A stretch of 64,000 bases of DNA, taken from Ananas comosus. Taxonomy: Eukaryota; Streptophyta; Magnoliopsida; Poales; Bromeliaceae. How positions within the stretch are numbered: position 1 is the stretch's first letter; every line of letters begins with the position of its first letter. The DNA is taken from positions 7,686,918-7,750,917 of the forward strand of contig NC_033627.1 of NCBI RefSeq assembly GCF_001540865.1, written 5' to 3'. Below, piece by piece: positions 61,242 through 64,000 of the stretch. The notes under the pieces were generated by a model that was not told the origin of the DNA, searched no databases, and saw nothing but the letters and a program-made list of their open reading frames with translations. Position numbers and translations under genes: made by a program.

Positions 61242-64000
61242 TTATATGAGGCTGGAGAATTGCTCAAAATTGCTGCCTCCGGCACAAGTCTCGGATGGTG
61301 TTGGAAGATCCTCCACGTCAACGAGACACTGGTTGATGGCCAAACTGCCAACTCTCGGGGATGACGACGAATTAGCCAATCCATCAGCACTAACAACTCT
61401 ATCGCCATCCCCGTATACAGAATCTTGCTCCTTGCAGTTGGATATTCTGCTCAGCCAGGCTTGAAGTGGAAAATTACCATCCGATTTCCTCACCGGTGTG
61501 AAATTGACATCCAAAGTAGAATCTTCAAAATTCAGATTCAAGTTAAAAGCCTTTTGGGAATCTCCAATTTCTCGCTCGACTCCACAATCTTGGTTCACAG
61601 AGTTTCTTATCGATGGTTCACCAGTGCCAAAGATATCAGCAAATTGGCTGGAGGAATGCATCATGGAGTCCGTGCTGCTCCCATCCGACAAGTAGACCTC
61701 AACTTTACTTCTGATGAAGTTCTCATCAAAGCTCGAGTCCGAGCTGCTGTCCTCAATCCATACTCTAGCAAAACGGTTCATGTAAGGGCCTTCGCTGGCA
61801 GCTTCCTCAGCATCACTTGTTTTGAAGGAAAGACCACCACGCCATGTGTTTTCTTCACCTTCATCAGAGCAGACATCAATAGGACGCAGTACATTATGCA
61901 TGGGAAGTTGCTTTACATCTGCTTTACCCGCTATCAAATAACTGGCACCATTACCATTTTGTTCAAACTTGAGATTCAATTCACCATGCTCTTTTACATT
62001 GTTTCCACTGCTGCCACTGTCTGATTTCTCGACTCCAAACTGAGTCTTCTCGGCAGTAAAGAGCTCAGGATAGTCTAACATCGTTGACTTGTGGCTGGAA
62101 GAGTCGACCTTTCTTGAAGAAAGAAATTTTGCCAATGCTAAAGTCAGTTGAGTATCAGGGTTCTCATCAGTATCCGACGCACCACAAAGGTCTATAAATT
62201 CATGTTTTGAATAGTCAAGCATGGGAACTATTAAACAAGAAGAAGAGTGGTGCAGAGGCACAAAAGAACACAAGTCACAGGCCAAACCTGACGAGTCAAA
62301 AGTAGAATCCTTCTTTGCTTCATCTGATTCACAACAGTTCTTATTATCAAAGTCGGATTTATTGAGAGAACAGTCAGGAACTGCCTCAACATTAGCAGGT
62401 AATGGTGAGGCATAAAAAGCAGCTTCTTCATCCTTCACTTCAGCTGATACACGAGCAGTTTGTTCATCTGAGAAAGATGTAGTAGATATATTACCAGCAC
62501 CTTCAGGAAAGACTAGGGAATCAGAATTGTAGTCACTGTCCGCAGGAAACTTGTGAGGCAGGTCTACAACACATGGACTAGAATTGCGTGAGGGGACTCC
62601 AGATGAGGTAAGAAATGCTGCCAATGCTGAAGCTAATGCACCATCAATGGATAAAGGCTTTTTATGACCAGAATTGTTCATCACACTTTTCTCTTGATTA
62701 TCATTATTGTTGGTACAATCCTCATTTTCACTGGGAAATTCAGGCGCCTTAACAACAAGACCTTGGCACATCTTAAATTCTTCCTCAGAAGCTGCAACAT
62801 TATCAGCTGTGTCCAGAAGCTCTTCACTAGGAAACTCAGGAGCCTTGATAATCAGACCAGGCGAAGTTTTAGACTCATGCCCACAATGTGAAACATCATT
62901 ATCTTGTAGTTGCGAATCGTAAAGTTCCTCAATGGAAAAATCAGGTGCCTTGACTACAAGGCCCGGGCTCATATCACATACATCCCCTTCTGTGCAAGAA
63001 CTTTTCCAGGCTTTATTCTCCAAATTGGATTTTTCAATTGAAGATGCTGAAGGCGGTGTCTCTGCAACTTCTTTTAAAGACTCAATTTCCATTTGAAATG
63101 CATCAAACTTCTCCTCCAATCGCCTAAGCCTCGTTTCAATGCAACTGAGGGGTTTCATCATGTTTTCTTCAAGCCTCGAACAGCATGACTCTATCCTTCC
63201 CACCTTGCAAAGAAGATCATTCACCATATTCTCTATGCGGCTGTGGGCTAGAGTATCTTCTTTAGTAACACAGTTTGTTGCCTGATCTGAATCTATTGCT
63301 TTCTGGCATGATTCAGAGGGTACATTCTCTGGATTTACCTTGCTTTCTACCTGCATTGGGCCCAAATCTTGATTCTCCATAGAGTATGACTCTTGATCAT
63401 TTAAGACCTGGATAGATTTTGAATGGCCATCGACATGTTTTGTGTTGGCTTGGTCCTGCACCGACCTTATGTTTAAATCTTCCAGATCAAAGTGTGGTTC
63501 TATCCTCGTACTCATTGCATATGAGCTGCTAGGTCTCACAGATTTGGACAGTTGCAGAAGATTAGGAACAAGCATGGCCAATATTGAACTTCCTGCTGAT
63601 CCCGCCGTCACAGCAGGCGAATCTTCAGTTAGGGATTCCACAGGATCAGCATATATATAAATCTCCTCAACATGAACAGACGCTTTTGTTTCAAGTGAGA
63701 GCAGCCGCAGAGTGAGTGAAATACAAGGACTAGCATCTGAAATCTCAGCTGTTGCTTCGTAATGCATCTGCAAGTTGTATTTAGCAAAAATCAGTACTAC
63801 GATGAGTTAATTAAATATATAACCCTCCGTAGTTTAGTGAATTGAAGAACATTACCTGATTGTTTGCTCGGGAAAATCCATTACTTTGCAGGGGAGAGTC
63901 TGGAAGCTTCACTTCAACCCAACCATCTTCATCACTAGTAGTGCTATCACTTTGAACTATATTTTCATGCTTTCCTTCAGCAATCTTCCCCTCAGAAGAA
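61242..64000 (-). CDS. large acidic coiled-coil plant protein, 5' end outside window
   Basis: Two exons are visible: 64000-63856 (enters the window in frame) and a long last exon 63767-61242 ending in TAA. The 88-bp intron has donor GTAATG and acceptor TTGCAG and falls between codons, so the frame joins as RANNQ|MHYEATAEIS. About 890 residues are visible. In order: DEDGWVEVKLPDSP; a beta-rich piece with LRLLSLETKASVHVEEIYIY; GSSILAMLVPNLLQLS; a coiled coil of about 60 residues (63239-63063); three copies of a PGLVVKAPEFPSEE motif (62969-62724); two Ala/Leu helices (ALASALAAFLTSSGV, LTLALAKFLSSRKV); and an acidic Ser-rich C-terminus. The LLSLE-VHVEEIYIYAD piece followed by a conserved helix resembles the end of a PAAT/C10orf88-like domain; this link is weak. 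No catalytic motif or membrane segment is seen. Confidence 0.85.
63768..63855 (-). other. intron of the last gene
   Basis: It has GT-AG ends with CAATCAG|GTAATG at the donor and ACTTGCAG|ATGC at the acceptor. Phase 0, 88 bp, a usual plant intron size. Confidence 0.85.

Overview
The window is nuclear DNA from a flowering plant. The evidence is Ty3/gypsy and Ty1/copia retrotransposon parts, Tourist-like MITEs, tRNA-derived SINE-like pieces, AT-rich spacers, GT-AG introns and a GC-rich single-exon gene of the kind common in commelinid monocots. A pineapple-like genome is a guess from memory of similar LTR-derived reading frames and is not shown by the sequence. It is a draft assembly: one 100-N gap (38865-38964) and single Ns at 3726, 25503, 45167, 47840 and 52419 mark joins, and the join at 3726 sits between two identical 197-bp copies.

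Only two genes look intact. A small CX9C-type mitochondrial protein (Cmc1-like) lies at 9617-9976 (+). The 3' part of a large, acidic, coiled-coil plant protein of unknown function lies at 61242-64000 (-) and runs off the window. Its N-terminal piece has some resemblance to the end of a PAAT/C10orf88-like domain.

Layout. 1-1401: 3' end of a long LTR plus primer binding site and leader. 1452-7674: 3' part of another retroelement that carries an antisense plant-mobile-domain gene (spliced, three stop codons) before its own 3' LTR; a 2.6-kb solo LTR is nested in that LTR. 7675-12537: low-copy spacer with a SINE-like piece, a composite AT/GC-rich block, the Cmc1-like gene and a MITE. 12538-18741: a minus-strand solo LTR with a plus-strand 3.8-kb solo LTR inside it. 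18742-24189: LTR remnant, a second MITE, a truncated Ty1/copia element (gag, PBS, LTR) and an inverted cluster of 5S-rRNA-derived units. 24190-58620: a dense nest of long LTRs, mostly without internal regions, with scattered decayed gag and pol pieces. 58621-61241: AT-rich spacer before the last gene.

The repeats are dominated by one set of related long LTRs (2.4-4.2 kb, beginning TGTAATA or similar, ending CGTGACA, followed by a tRNA-iMet type PBS). These fit Tekay/Del-like chromoviruses, which are known for long LTRs. Three solo LTRs have perfect 5-bp target duplications (cccac, caact, tagca) and a fourth a near-perfect one. The sub-families share three small modules in the same order: palindromes centred on ACCGGT near the 5' end, an ACTCCGGAGT-type palindrome in the middle, and an AGTGGGT/ACCCACT hairpin near the 3' end. 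These modules and the 5S-derived inverted cluster are the most unusual structures here. I saw no convincing new multi-gene system.
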